From assembly GCA_964017145.1 (NCBI GenBank), contig OZ024847.1, positions 868,001 to 932,000 on the forward strand: a stretch of DNA of 64,000 bases, written 5' to 3'. Below are positions 12,922 through 26,996 of this stretch, one piece after another. The notes below the pieces were generated by a model, which ran no database searches, was not told where the DNA came from, and saw only the letters and a list, made by a program, of their open reading frames with translations. Position 1 is the stretch's first letter. Each line of letters opens with the position of its first letter. Source of the stretch: Agrocybe praecox (taxonomy: Eukaryota; Basidiomycota; Agaricomycetes; Agaricales; Agrocybaceae). Both the position numbers and the translations under genes were made by a program.

Positions 12922-14246
12922 ATGTCCACCATCGAAAACATACCAGAAACTATGAGGTGTATTGTCACCACTGGTGACGGAAAATTTGAACTCAAAAGAG
13001 TACCGGTTCCGACTCCAAAACCGAACCAAATTCTCGTTAAAGTTGAAACTTGCGCTCAAAATCACACCGACTGTGGGTTTTTTTTTGTTTCTCACGATTT
13101 TACAATCAAAATTTACACTTTTTTCTCGCACAGGGAAGTCCATCATATTGCATAAGCAAGCCGGCAATATCGTGGGATCAGATTTCGCTGGGATTGTTGC
13201 CGTCATTGGCTCTGAAGTAACGCCTGCCATGAGATATGTTGGAGAGAGGATAGCAGGGGTTGTCCGTGGAAGTAAGAAATGTGCCACGTTTCTCCAAAAA
13301 TCTAATGCTGATGCTCCCTACGTCATTTAGATATTAACCCAAATGGCGCCTTTGCCGAATACCTGATTACAGATCCAGCGCTTGTCTTTGCACTTCCTGA
13401 CGATCTTTCATTTGAATTGGCTGTCCAACTTGGTGTTTCTTGCTATGCAACCTGCCAAGCACTCTATCAGACCCTCCACCTGCCAACTCCTCTCGAGCCA
13501 ACCACAAACCCTATGGACATCTTGATATGGTCCGGTTCATCTTCCATGGGTCAATACGCCGTCCAATTTGCCAGCCTTGCTGGCTTACGGGTTATATCGA
13601 CATCCTCTCCTCAAAACTTTGACCTAGTTCGTTCTTTCGGCGCAGCAGATGTTTATGATTACGCAGACTCTCGGACGGCAAGGAAAATATTTTCAGCCAC
13701 GTCTGGGAAACTTGCAGTAGCTGTCGACTGTATCAGCGGCGGTATGACTCCCGCGCAAGTCAGTGGAGCTCTGAGTAAGGAGGGTGGTACCATTGTCACC
13801 GTGTTGCCGTACGACAGCCGCAAGAAGGGGGTGAGCACCGAACTTATTCTTGTTTATTCCATGTGGGGTGAGGTAAGATGCTTTCAAATAAACTCGATAT
13901 ATGGGTTATTGATCAAATTCATTCGTACGTTAAACAGACGATTCAAATTCCAATGCCTCTTGAAGGAAATCCTCAACACTACTTGAACGGCATCGAGTAC
14001 AATAAAATGATCACTCAGATGCTGGCCAAGAAGATGCTTAAACTTGGAGCGGTTAAGATATTTCCCAAAGGATTAGCGAGCGTACAAGATGGGTTTGAAT
14101 ACATGATGACAGGAAAGGTAATGTTAATGTTATTACTGAGATCCTATGGCCATGGCAGCACTAACGTCTATACACTCGATGCTCTTACTTAGATCCATGC
14201 AGAGAAGATTGTTTACAGGATATCCGATACACCGGAAGTATCTTAA
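12922..14246 (+). CDS. Trans-acting enoyl reductase (LovC-type medium-chain dehydrogenase)
   Basis: Predicted NADPH-dependent enoyl reductase that acts in trans on a PKS-bound chain. Five exons fit cleanly: 12922-13072, 13134-13271, 13331-13872, 13938-14117 and 14193-14246, giving 354 residues. Features: an N-terminal GroES-like fold (ETCAQNHTDWKS, then GSDFAGIVAVIG), the family block NGAFAEYLITD with PDDLSFELAVQLGVS, and a nucleotide-binding segment with SGSSSMGQYAVQFA and STSSPQNFDLVRSFGAADV, which closely follows the LovC pattern (CSPHNFDL type). No structural-zinc cysteine cluster is visible, as expected for this subfamily. It lies head-to-head with a PKS whose own enoyl-reductase region is degenerate, which supports the role. 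Alternative: a stand-alone zinc-type alcohol dehydrogenase-like enzyme, less likely given context. Confidence 0.9.
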
Positions 14247-15051
14247 TTCACATTGGAAGTAGTCAAGTAATCCTAACGTTAATTTTTGCTCAAGTTTACT
14301 GTTAACGTATCTTCGTTTTCACTGTATAATTAAGTACGCATGGTACATGATAGTCTGCAACCAATACTATCGCCGAACCCACCTGTAATTCTATTGTGTA
14401 AGATCCGTACAGCAGCTCACTGTTCGTGCTCATGGAAACTACTAAAAAGATCTATTGGCGCATCGCTTATAGTACCTCTGAATCCACGCACTCTGCGCAC
14501 CTCTGAGACTACGCATATACATATACGCGTTCAATGGACACGAAATCACTGATACATACTCGCGAGTAGGCGAGAAACGGGCGTTGCTCTTTTCCCATTC
14601 GACTTGTTTAAACGCGACGCGTAATTAGAGTGATACATAAATAGCCTGGTCGGTGTCGGTCACCATTGCTTTTGCCCGTTCATTTCCATGTGCGGTTTAA
14701 ACTTCAATACACACAGGCCTTGGGCGCCCGACCATTAAATAATGAGATAGGTCGAATCAAAGTTCTACTTTGGGCAAAGACCAATTTACTTTATTCCGAG
14801 TATCTAAGTAAATGGGTATTAAAGTTATGCAAGTTTGGATCGATGTATATCTATCGTCTATACAAAAATGTAGGTATATTTTATGGGATCAAATACGTCT
14901 TTGATATTACAGCTGTCACTTCTAGTGAAATGAAAATGAGCGGACGAGCAAGACAGCTACCCACTGACTCCATATTGTCCATCGCCATCGGCGACCACAC
15001 ACAGGTTATTACTTTTGTTCACGTCGAATCTCTCAACCAACCCCAATTGAC
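14247..15051. other. Intergenic, tail-to-tail region
   Basis: 805 bp between the stops of the enoyl reductase and a DUF6534 gene on the other strand. A 129-codon plus-strand frame at 14666-15055 has no recognisable domain, is rich in AT-biased codons and runs into the 3' end of the neighbour. I do not call it a gene. Confidence 0.5.
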
Positions 15052-16350
15052 CTAAACCATATCACGCTCCTTTGTATCCCTCTCGCCACTATCCTTATCG
15101 GACATATCATAATCGTGCTCGACGTCAATGGTCTTCGTTACATTAACTGCGGCTTGAAGAGTATGGCCATTCGTCCTAAGCTGATTGTGTCGTAAAGACA
15201 ATGGGATAGCACCTGAGCCTTGGGCGTCTGTCCGGGTTGCTTTGCTGTTAAAGAACGATGATGCCTCCCTGTTAAGACCAAGCTTCGTGTTCCGGAATAC
15301 GCGGCAAGCCATGATGTTCATCAGAGCAATGTTGGGGACGGTAAACATGGTGCGATACGTAATCGGAATGTTATTACCAGCGTAAAGCATAATAACGGTC
15401 ATCAAGTTGGTCGTGACCGTCGTCCTATAGTAGAGCAAATATTAGAAAAAATTACTAGATAATGGATGGGCTGGTGGGGGACTCACAAATAGTACATTTG
15501 ACCATCCTGGAAAAGAGTCTTCGAAAATGCTGGGAGGTATTCACCGAAAACGAGGGTCTTCACACCGGTTCGGACATTGTAATCAACATGAGTGTTGGTC
15601 ATGAGACGATAAGAAATAGCCAGGAAAATGAGTGTGTCGTTGACAAGAGGAACAATGGCAGCGGAGGAGACATAGTCCTTCAAAGCGGCATTGAGGCAGT
15701 AATTGGTAGGACCAATATTAATTCCGGTTACTCCGCGAGTGACGGTAATGCAAGCTGCAAGAACGGCGAGCCACATAAAAGCAAAAAAGCCGATGACATA
15801 TTTGTTACCGTCGAACACGGCGCGCAACCGGAAAAAGAAAAGGAGAGCAGTAGATGGAATGGCAATGGGGAACAATGCACAAACGACCTTCTCAAAGACA
15901 GCACAATTTCCAGCATGTGCGGCTGAAAATAATGAGCTACAATGTATCAAATTGAATGCGACCAGACCTACTCTCAAAGATCGTACTAGCCAAGACGTAG
16001 GCCAATGAACCCAGACTAAATGTGCAAATGGTGTGTCAGCAAAGTAATAGAGAGAAATGATCATGAAAAAGCTGACCGAGAAATGAAGTATGCAGCGGTA
16101 GGTATCGTGAACCGATGTTTGAACAAGATTTTAAAGTCTGATCCAAGGTTGTTCAAAATGTCCCAAACTAGCACCTATAGTTGTGTCTTTAGAATGGAAT
16201 AGTCGCTCGGGCATAGAACATTAAACTCACCCCTAAAGACCCCACAAGAATGTAACTGGCCACCGTGACCTGATATGCAATATCCGGTGGCAAGAAAGCC
16301 ATCGGAGTGAAAGGGTTTGGGAGCTGCGGGGCGGTAGCGTTGCTGGCCAT
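15052..16350 (-). CDS. DUF6534-type seven-transmembrane protein (copy 1, inside the polyketide cluster)
   Basis: Membrane protein of a basidiomycete-expanded family with no established function. It begins MASNATAPQLPNPFTPMAF, matching the conserved family start (PNPLTPMAFFPP). The second exon holds VWDILNNLGSDFKILFKHR and ends YFISR; the large exon holds FFFRLRAVFDGNKYVIGFF, MWLAVLAA, INIGPTNYC and NDTLIFLAISYR, ending in FSKTLFQDGQMYYL; the last exon holds PNIALMNIMACRVFRNTKLG and a polar cytoplasmic-like tail. Each exon boundary sits at the same place as in the other family members in this window. It lies between the enoyl reductase and the halogenase; whether it belongs to the pathway or is a bystander from the nearby array is unknown. 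In sequence it is closer in style to copy 7 (56.4-57.7 kb) than to the plus-strand array. Confidence 0.87.
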
Positions 16351-18074
16351 GTTGCGGGGAAACGGAAGCGAGGAATTCTTGATGGTATTTCTGGCCTTTT
16401 AAACCTGGGATAACCGCAGACCAACGCAATCAAGAAATTTTTTGCTTTGGGCGCCACTTGGCCCACACGCACCTACAAGTAAGCGAGGGAACGTAAACTT
16501 GTCCACTAGAAGCTTGTTACGATAGAGAAGCTTCACACAAGCCTGTCAATGTCGTGTACCTTTCTACCTTTTCAGAAACTTGTAACCGCGGATCCCGCAT
16601 AAGCGAGACGGACAAGTCCTTTCGCAATGGTTGCTTGTCCAAGAGAGATGAAAATATAGCAGACACAAAACATAGAACATAGATGTCTCCTTTGCGGGCA
16701 TCTTTCCATCAGAGTAACAATACTGCCTAGTGATGCTCCATTCAGGGTCAGATAATGTCGTGAGCGTCCAGAAAACGTGCAGCGAACGATGCAAAAATAG
16801 TCCGCACTGTAGTATAGAGTACCATAAGCGATGACCCAAAGAACGCTCAGAAAGGTATAGACCACGCACGCTTCTTTGGATAGGAGGCTTTCTGTTTGTG
16901 CTAGCGCTGTAGATTTTTGCCACTCAGGAAAAAGTATTTCCTGAATCCAGGTTCTATATCATTGCAAAAGCAGTCATTTTCTTGAAATGGGGTGCTTGCG
17001 TCGTGCGAGATTTACTCCCCCAAACGGGTTCAATTCGAGATGCCGTTGATGTCGATTGATCTTACGAATTTCGGGGCCTCCATAGAATTTACTTCACGCA
17101 GAACCCGCACGCCCTCCGAAAACATATTTGGACGTTTCCAGCATTTCGAACGTTGTTTTAAAGACTTTGTATCCAAGCATTTACCGACTAGCAGCGAGAA
17201 TGAGCAAAAACAAGTGTTGCGAAGTTGCTATGATGAGTTAGTGCTTAGATGACCATGATTTGTTAAGTTAAGTGCGAGTGGGCCCGACAAGCATAGCAGA
17301 GACTCCCCTTTAGGAAGCTACTAAAAACAGTAAACAATGGGTTGTCAGTCTGATTTGCCGCAATATTGCCGTCTGACCAACGTCTTACTCAAGTCATTCC
17401 AACTTTCAAGTTTTTGGAATCATAGCTCTCTTATAGATACATTAACAACAATCTTTATTTTATAAGGTGTATCTCATCGATATCCATGTTCCTGTTTTGC
17501 TTTCCAAGTTCCCTCATGACCTTTTTTCTTTTACGACATGGATTACGGCCCCGACACCGTAGTCGGAATATCGCTATATGGGTATGACATTTTATGTCGT
17601 AAATAGATAGACACTTCGCTGTTAGCAACCGATATACACAGCAACTTCCTTCGGCATACCGTCACCCAGTCAGCACTGGATAGGGTCCAGAAATTCAGCG
17701 TGCTATACTTACTACTTACTACCTTTACTAGGTTCAACACCTAACTTACCTATTCTGTTCTGTTCTCCAAACGGCTAACATGTACTACTAGATATATTTG
17801 GCCGACTTTTTAATTCCTGCAACATAGGATCGGAACCAGTATCCGAGTCGGATCCACGTAAATTTCCGTGGGCCAGGTTATGTTAACATAAGCATAGTAT
17901 TTGCAATTTGACGTAGGGTTAAATAAGCATAAGTACGGGATACTGTGGCAGACGACGGTGCGGATTAAGTAAAGTGTTCTACATGGTGAATTAGTGCGCG
18001 ATGTGGAATAGGAATAGACTACTAGGACACGATTATGGGGTGAAATAATTGAAAAGCATATCAAAGTAGTAAAT
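16351..18074. other. Intergenic with an unexplained open region at 16.56-16.92 kb
   Basis: 1.7 kb between the start of DUF6534 copy 1 and the stop of the halogenase. Two overlapping minus-strand frames at 16564-16923 include a hydrophobic segment (VVYTFLSVLWVIAYGTLYYS), which might be a decayed membrane-protein exon, but I cannot place it in a family. The rest, including the AT-rich 17.2-18.0 kb part, shows nothing I can support. Confidence 0.45.
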
Positions 18075-20220
<2,146 letters not shown>

Positions 20221-21338
20221 TATTTTAAAATCGGATGAGAAGAAGACTATTCAATGGCAAGTGAAGATAAGAATTAGAGGGGAATTTCGGATGATTAGAA
20301 GTAGTGGAAAACTCTCCCCTCATATACCTGTCGGGAACTAGTGAATCTCGCACTAAAAGGACTTGATCAAGGCAACCTTTCCATAATTTCCTGAGTTTGA
20401 ACGGAAACAGGGGTTGAATCCAAAACGTGGCACAACGTATATTCCACCCTGCAGATCCTAGAAACTGGTAACTAAACTCCGTCGGTAATTTCGTAATGGA
20501 GACAAAGTCCTAGCATTGATGGGCATCCCGGCTTATACCGTTCTGAATTATCGCTGGCTAAGCTTTGTATTCATACGGAAATTTCAATGTTATTGAACAT
20601 ATATAGAGTGCTTCCCGGCTACAAGGGAAATGAGAACCAATACATTGTTCTGAAACTCAGAGAGAGCAGCCATGGCGTCTTTAGGCTAATAATTGTCCAG
20701 CCGTTTCCCCATGGTTTTCTTTTTGTTTTCCGCAAATTATGTATCACCATTCCGAGCAATGTTGAAGATCTAAATGAGTGATTTCGGAAGTACTATTTCT
20801 GGACGGAGATGCTCCCAAATAAGCAAGAGCATTCTTCCCTGATGTGATTTAAACTGGGAGTGTCCGGGGGGGTCGTTGTAAAATATTTTCCCACAGCCTC
20901 GCGTCAAAACTCCCACCAACATATTGGTTTGATCTCGACTAACTTCAAGTCCACTACCCTGCTGCGACCGTTCTCAGGAATCCTTCTCTCTGAAACGCAT
21001 TGCTCCTTCAAAGTAACAAAGTAACACACGAGTCAAGATCCTTGACTTTGGCATAATCACATTCGTTTATGCCAGATCTCAGTATAGCCCGGCCCCACGT
21101 ACACAAGCAGTATCTTCAAGCAATTTCTAATAGTAGAAACTGGATACCGAGGGTTTCTCCGTCATAACAAAAGCACGATGTTATCGCAAGAGCACTCAAG
21201 ATCTGAGGGGTTGATAGTGTTTTATCGTGAGGTCGCTTAATCATGGAGAAGGAGGCTTTATTCTTGTGTTTTACTTTGAAGCCAGGCTTTTTGAACCTTT
21301 CAAAAGGGATAACCGTTCTTGAGATTTTTTAATCAGCA
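20221..21338. promoter_or_regulatory. Divergent promoter region, halogenase and MFS transporter
   Basis: 1.1 kb between two start codons that point away from each other, so it must contain both promoters. A short frame at 20587-20781 has no recognisable content. No specific binding site could be identified by eye. Confidence 0.55.
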
Positions 21339-23349
21339 ATGTCTAGCATCGCTGACACAACAACAACAGCCTCTTCAGAAAAGCTTCAGGATACCCATAA
21401 TACTATGGATCCTGGCTTTACTTCACTGAAGTATCTATCAAAGTCTAGAAAGCGTCTTGTGCTAGTTGTTCTCTGCTCTGCTTTGTTCCTTGATACATTC
21501 AACAATTCGTCCCTGTTCGCCGCTATCCCACCCATTGCACTTCAACTAGACATACCCAACAGTCAAAGTGTATGGCTTCTGGGTGCATACCAATTAACCT
21601 TCGCGGCTCTCCTTCTTATAGTACGTTTCACCTCCTTCGTGCTTGGATCACTAGCCAACAGCATAACCTTTTCAGAGCGGCCGAGTGAGCGATCTGTATA
21701 ACCCTAGTGCGCAATGTATCATGTCTTTCTAGAAGTAGAGCTAATCTATACTTATAGAATGGGTGTTCCTCCTCGGGGCCACTGCGATGGCGGTCTTTGC
21801 TTTGATCGCAGGATTTATTCGAAGTGAAATTCCGTTGATCGTCCTGAGGGCGCTTATGGGTGCAGGTCAGAATATATGGCACACTATCGCATACGTTATC
21901 TCAACTAGTTTCTGGATTAGGAGGCGCCTTGACGATCCCATCCGCTCAATACCTTATCGTACATATGTTCCCAGAACCCGAAGAACAAGCCAAAGCCCTC
22001 GCAATTTTTGGCGGAATGGGCGGAATTGGAATTGGTTAGTAATTGCAACTCCCTACATTATACGAACGAATATTGAACCCAGGTTCATCAGTTATTGGTC
22101 TTATCATTGGAGCGCTTTTTGTAACATATGCATCGTGGCCGTGGATTTTCTACTTTAGTGCTATTATCTCTACGTTAATAGGCATATCTATTTTTCTCCT
22201 TATTCCCAATATACGGAGGAGCAATAAAACCGACGAGAATCGCCTCAAGCAATTAGATATGGTGGGCGTCAGCGCTTTCACAGGTCGGTATCGTGTCAAA
22301 TTTCGCATGGTTATTAACATACTTACCATCGAGTTCCGCAGCGTCTTTGATTTTATTCATATTTTCAGTAACGACTGGATCGATCAGCGGATGGAGATCT
22401 GCTCGAGTCATCGTGCCGCTGATAATATCTATCGTCCTCATAGTTCTGTTCTTCATGTGGGAAAGATACATTCCCGAGCCCCATGCAGCGCTGTAGGTCC
22501 AAGATACATTCTTATAAACCACATAACTGACTCCCTAAGTAGGCCTCCAAGTGTCTGGAAATTCGACAATGTCCCAATACTCACAGCCATCTCGTTCGTT
22601 CCTTTCATGTGGTGGGGCTCGATATTCCCTATATTTTCATGGGTTTGGGAAGTCGTGTACACGTGGTCGGCTATAAAATCAGCTGTGCATTTGTGGGTGC
22701 TGTATCCTTAAATCGAACGCCAACCGAAATCTGACTTGGACATTTCCCGTCATTAATTTATTGCTAACCGTCATGTAGCTTGCCGGTCGCCCTCGGTATT
22801 TTCCCAGCATTACCGCTTGCAGCTATTCTGCAGTCGAAAATCCCCCAGAAGTGGGTCATACTTTTAGGATTTACCCTTCTGCTAGCCGGGACGATTTTGC
22901 TGCCTTTCGGTAATTCGAAGGCCCATTATTGGCCTTTTGTGTTTCCTGGATTCCTGCTTGGTACCGCTGGGGCAGCGATCATATATACGACAGCAAAGTA
23001 CGTTCCGGAAAGCACGCTTTATCTCGTTCATTCACTAAGTTATGTCTAATGCAGTATCGCTCTTCTCGCGAACACACCTTCAAATGTTTCTGGTATTGTC
23101 TCTGCAGTATTCGTCTCTGCTCTACAGACTGGAGGAGCAACTGGTCTAGCCATCGTAACATCGATTCAGACGAGCGTCGAAGTCAACCATGGCGGGCCTA
23201 TGTCATTCCAAGGTCGAGCCGCTGGACTCTGGTTTTTGGTCGCATTTATTGGAGTGATGATGGTCTTGTGTGCGCTCGTGATGAAAGATACGTCAAGTTC
23301 GAAACTTGAACGAACGTCTGACTCTACATCGGAAAAACAAGGACCATAG
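21339..23349 (+). CDS. Major facilitator superfamily drug/metabolite exporter (DHA2-like)
   Basis: Integral membrane transporter, probably a proton-coupled exporter of the cluster product. The start at 21339 is followed by about 45 polar residues and then the first membrane helix (LVLVVLCSALFLDTFNNSSL). The exon after the first intron opens GRVSDLYNPKWVFLLG, the loop 2-3 motif A of the superfamily; RALMGAG and SAQYLIVHMFPEPEEQAKA follow. Later exons give VGLIIGALFVTYASWPWIFY-type helices, FFMWERYIPEPHAALPPSVW, and the C-terminal half ending KLERTSDSTSEKQGP with stop at 23347. At least seven short introns. The helix count looks like 12-14. Position beside the halogenase and P450 suggests export or self-protection, which is inference. 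Confidence 0.9.
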
Positions 23350-23624
23350 AGTTTCCCTCACTAGATCGGCCAATTAGCCTATTATGTATACCGCGTACCT
23401 TCACCTAATAAACTCGGCAAGTCTTTCTCCGCACCAGGAAAAGGATGGAAGTAAATAACACATTATATTTCTATTTCGAAGCTATAGTCGACTAGAATGT
23501 CCAACAAGAAATATTAAATATTCGGCGAATCCAATCCAGTGGTTACAGTAGGACACTATACGTACTTTGACGATAAGTATAAAGGAGAAATAAAATAGAA
23601 TAAATCAAGGAGTGTACGTTTCAA

Positions 23625-25711
23625 TTACTCGATCGTGGCTTGCACCTCGGCGAGCAAGGCGGTTGCTTGAGGAGATCGTGGTCTGAGTCTCAAAGTATAA
23701 GGTTCAGGGAAACTAGAGAAAGAGCGATGAACAAGGAAGAAACAAAATGATGAGCAACAGTCACGTACGTGATAGCTCCGTTAGCGGTGTATTGGTACTT
23801 GGGAAGGACCTCGTTTCCTGCTTCGTCAAGACCAGGAAGGATATCGCAAGTGGCAAGAACTGTAGACATGATGGCGAAGAGGGTGCCTTCTGCGAAGTGC
23901 TGTCCGGGACAAACGCGTCTGCCGAAACCGAAGAGGAGGTCATTGGCTTTAGCCATCTCAGCTTCATCACCATTGAAACGTTCTGGGATGAACTCGTCAG
24001 GCTTCTGGTAGACCTCGGGATCGTGGAGCATGTGCCTATTCACATAATCAGACATCAGAGTGAAAAACAAGTGCGGAGGCAAATAACCCACCAGATGTTG
24101 GGCATGATGAGCGAGCCCTTGGGTATCTCATAGCCTTCATAAACATCTGCCTCGCTTGTGGCATGAGGAATACCTTATACAATTGTTAAAAAAGTCATTC
24201 GCAAGCAATGTGGTATAATGCCTCACCGAGAGGGAAAGAGGGTGCCCATCTGAAAGTCTCAGCCAGGATGCTCCGAACGTAAGGCAAGTTAGCCCTATCG
24301 CTAATCAAAGGGAGTCTGTCCTTTCCAATGACGTTGTCGATTTCAGCCTGCGCCTTAGCTTGGACTTCTGGGTACAAGATCATGGCCATAAGGAAAGATA
24401 GAGTAGTAGACATGCTCTAAAAGACGCTAACATTAGATAACCGAGCGCCAATTGAGCACGAATAGCACTTACTGTGTCCATTCCGCCACCCATGACACTA
24501 GAAGAGGCCCAAACGAGTTTCAGTTCGTCATCACGAGACATTTTCCCATTTGATTCCACAAGATAGTTTCCGCAAAGATTTGGCATGAGAGTCTTCCCAG
24601 TTTCCTAAAGGCGACGTTAGCACCCCATGGCGCCACACACATGACATCGGTACACCCACTAGGTTGTTCTTGCACCACTCATATGGATTCCAGCTCGCTT
24701 CCCAGACAAGTTTACGCCACTCATCGGCAACTGACAGGAATCCGGCTCCTGGCATCCACCGCGGCATATATTTGACTAGAACCAGTAAAATGTCAGAAGC
24801 AGAAAGATAAGCGAATAGGCTGAAAGCTTACGAGCTGGTAAAAAATCGACTAAAAAGTTTCCAGGCAAAGTTGCTTTGCCAAAGTTAACCATTGCAGCCA
24901 GTGGGTTTTTCAAGAAGAGGTCTTCGGAGGATTGAATATAATAACCAAACGTCACGCGGACTATGATAATTCCTATTCGTCTGCAAGTCATCCAAATTCA
25001 GAATGGACAACGGTACGCCAAAAGACTGGAACCTACAGTTGAATTTGAGAGAGGAGGGAGCTGGGATCTTTCAGTAGGTTGCGAACGAGGATTGCAGCTT
25101 CCTTCTCTTGGAGGCTGTGGTAGCGAGGAGCCATAGCTTGACTGAAGTCCTGCGCAATTAGACGACGCTGCTTGCGCCAGTTGTCGCCGTAGGGTTGTAA
25201 TACAAAGGTTTCGTCGTAGCCGACACTAATGGGTAAAGTGTGAGTAAGCCGTTCAACATTGCCCGTAAAAGTACTAACAGGTCGCCTGCCATGACCTTTG
25301 GAACAATCCGTCAATGCTGACATCGACATAGGTAAGAAAGAAAGTAAACGCACGAATTTCGGTCGGTCGGAATACACGTTTGAGCGTTTGTCCAGCAAAT
25401 CTTTCGCAATCTTGGCCGAGTTAATGATGATGAACGGCTTTCCAATAACATCGAAGTGCATGATGTCCCCTGAAGAGCAAAAGTGAGCGGCATATAGCGC
25501 AAAAATGCGGAGAGGACTACCGACCGAACTTCTTCCCCATTTCCGAGAAGGTTAACCAGGGAGTTCCTGTCGGCATTTGATGCGCATTGCCAATGATGGG
25601 TAGAGGCTTAGGACCAGGCGGGAGCTTTTTCTTGCGCAAGCAGCTGTTGTACAAAACAACGCCGCCCAGCACAGCGGCGACGAGAATAGTGGTGCGCGAA
25701 GGGAATTCCAT
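23625..25711 (-). CDS. Cytochrome P450 monooxygenase
   Basis: Haem-thiolate oxygenase anchored in the ER membrane. Starts [19 protein letters not shown] (anchor helix) at 25711, followed by the proline hinge [20 protein letters not shown]. Other landmarks: helix-[13 protein letters not shown]; helix-I GGGMDT, where an intron falls; the ExxR motif as [19 protein letters not shown] in [12 protein letters not shown]; and the haem-binding loop [16 protein letters not shown] with the axial cysteine. It ends [15 protein letters not shown] at 23625. About nine introns; roughly 510 residues, normal for the family. The pattern resembles the basidiomycete P450s annotated as O-methylsterigmatocystin oxidoreductase-like, a label that says nothing reliable about substrate. 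It converges with the MFS gene (275 bp apart) and is the last cluster gene before YIF1. Confidence 0.95.
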
Positions 25712-26996
25712 TTGTTTGCACCAAAGTCCAGCGAGGTGAAGAGAGGAAGAAGAACGAAGGGTGAAGTTATCGCATACGTTCTCCCCCTCGTTATATGGGG
25801 TTCAGCTACGCGAGCGATTCGCGTAGTAGCGAAACGACTCTGTGCAGGGCCCATGTTGACTTATCTTCATGGGGCATAGGACCGCGGATATAATTTAATA
25901 CAAATCCTACTAAAGCGGTTAGCATAACCCGTTATGATGAGTGTTTATCCTGCCACCATGGGCCTCGAGGCGAAGGTTCCCAGGCCAGATGCGTCAATTT
26001 TCACATAAACTGTCTCGGACTTCGGGAAAAGCTATATTTAATGATATGTCAGCAGAGTTGTTGCAATATCGATATGTTGATCTACCATAACATATCCTAG
26101 AGAAGGGGCAATCACCTGCAGGCGATGGGTGATATTGCCAGCAAAATTCCAGAACGTTGTAATGGAATGGCCCCAATCACCTCGAACGACCCCAACCCTC
26201 AAAGTCTAGAATTCCGTCATACAGAGTTTCATAGACAATCTAATGTGCGTTGGACGTTGTATGAGACTTGTCGTAACCAAGGGAAAAGAAAAAGGTATGT
26301 AACGTACAAACATTGAAAGGAGCGTTTAAAATGTAAACATATTGAGCTTGAGTGTCTGCCCTTCTGCATCATCTTGACAGCCGTGGGATCCTGCATTGAA
26401 TTTGTAAGAAAATTTCACCTGAAACCACCTATGTCGCAGGCGCCTACCGCACTATGTAAATGTAAGAGACTGTCAATGCAGGGAAGACCAGAAACAGTAC
26501 CAAACCAAGCAGCCTCCTTCAGGAGCGCAAACGGCGATCAACCCACTGCGCTCTAAGTGCCCAATCCACGCAAGTTGAAAAATGGAGCCTCATTGGTGCT
26601 GATAAGTTCGAGTTTGGGAGATGTGTGTCAGCAGCAACGCTGCGTGACCTGCAGAAGAAACAGGAGCGTCATAGGCGGGTGTTAGAAAGGAATAGAAACA
26701 AGAACGAAACAAATTGGCTTTTCTCTGCGAGTATTTCTGGAGGAGCTCCTTTCCGTTGTATATGGCAACTATGGCACATGCAGCGTAATGGCCTCCGACG
26801 ATGATGAGGGGAAGTTTGATGGGTAAACACTCAATGCACAATCATATATAGTACCGTAGTGTCTGGGAACATTTTGAGGTGAGATGGCATGTTTGACGCG
26901 ACGTGACCCGAATTTATCGCAAAAAATGTCCATGTTTCGAATAGCGAGTGAGATGGCCTAAACTATGTATTAACGTGAATCAGGAAAATCGCAATC
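25712..26996. other. Intergenic between P450 start and YIF1 stop
   Basis: 1.3 kb. A minus-strand frame at 26590-26841 encodes one hydrophobic helix (LPLIIVGGHYAACAIVAIYN) followed by basic residues; it could be a small membrane protein, but I found no consistent splice model and recognise no family. The P450 promoter should lie at 25.7-26.1 kb. Nothing else is supported. Confidence 0.4.

Noticed and set aside
14666..15055. 129-codon plus-strand frame between enoyl reductase and DUF6534 copy 1
   Set aside because: No domain, AT-biased composition, and it overlaps the end of the neighbouring gene on the other strand.
16564..16923. Minus-strand frames considered as another DUF6534 exon
   Set aside because: Hydrophobic, but none of the family motifs (LFFFRVRA, IGPTQYC, NDTLTLLA, DGQKYYL) is present.
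26590..26841. Small minus-strand frame with one hydrophobic helix
   Set aside because: No family recognised and no consistent exon model; kept only as a remark in the intergenic entry.
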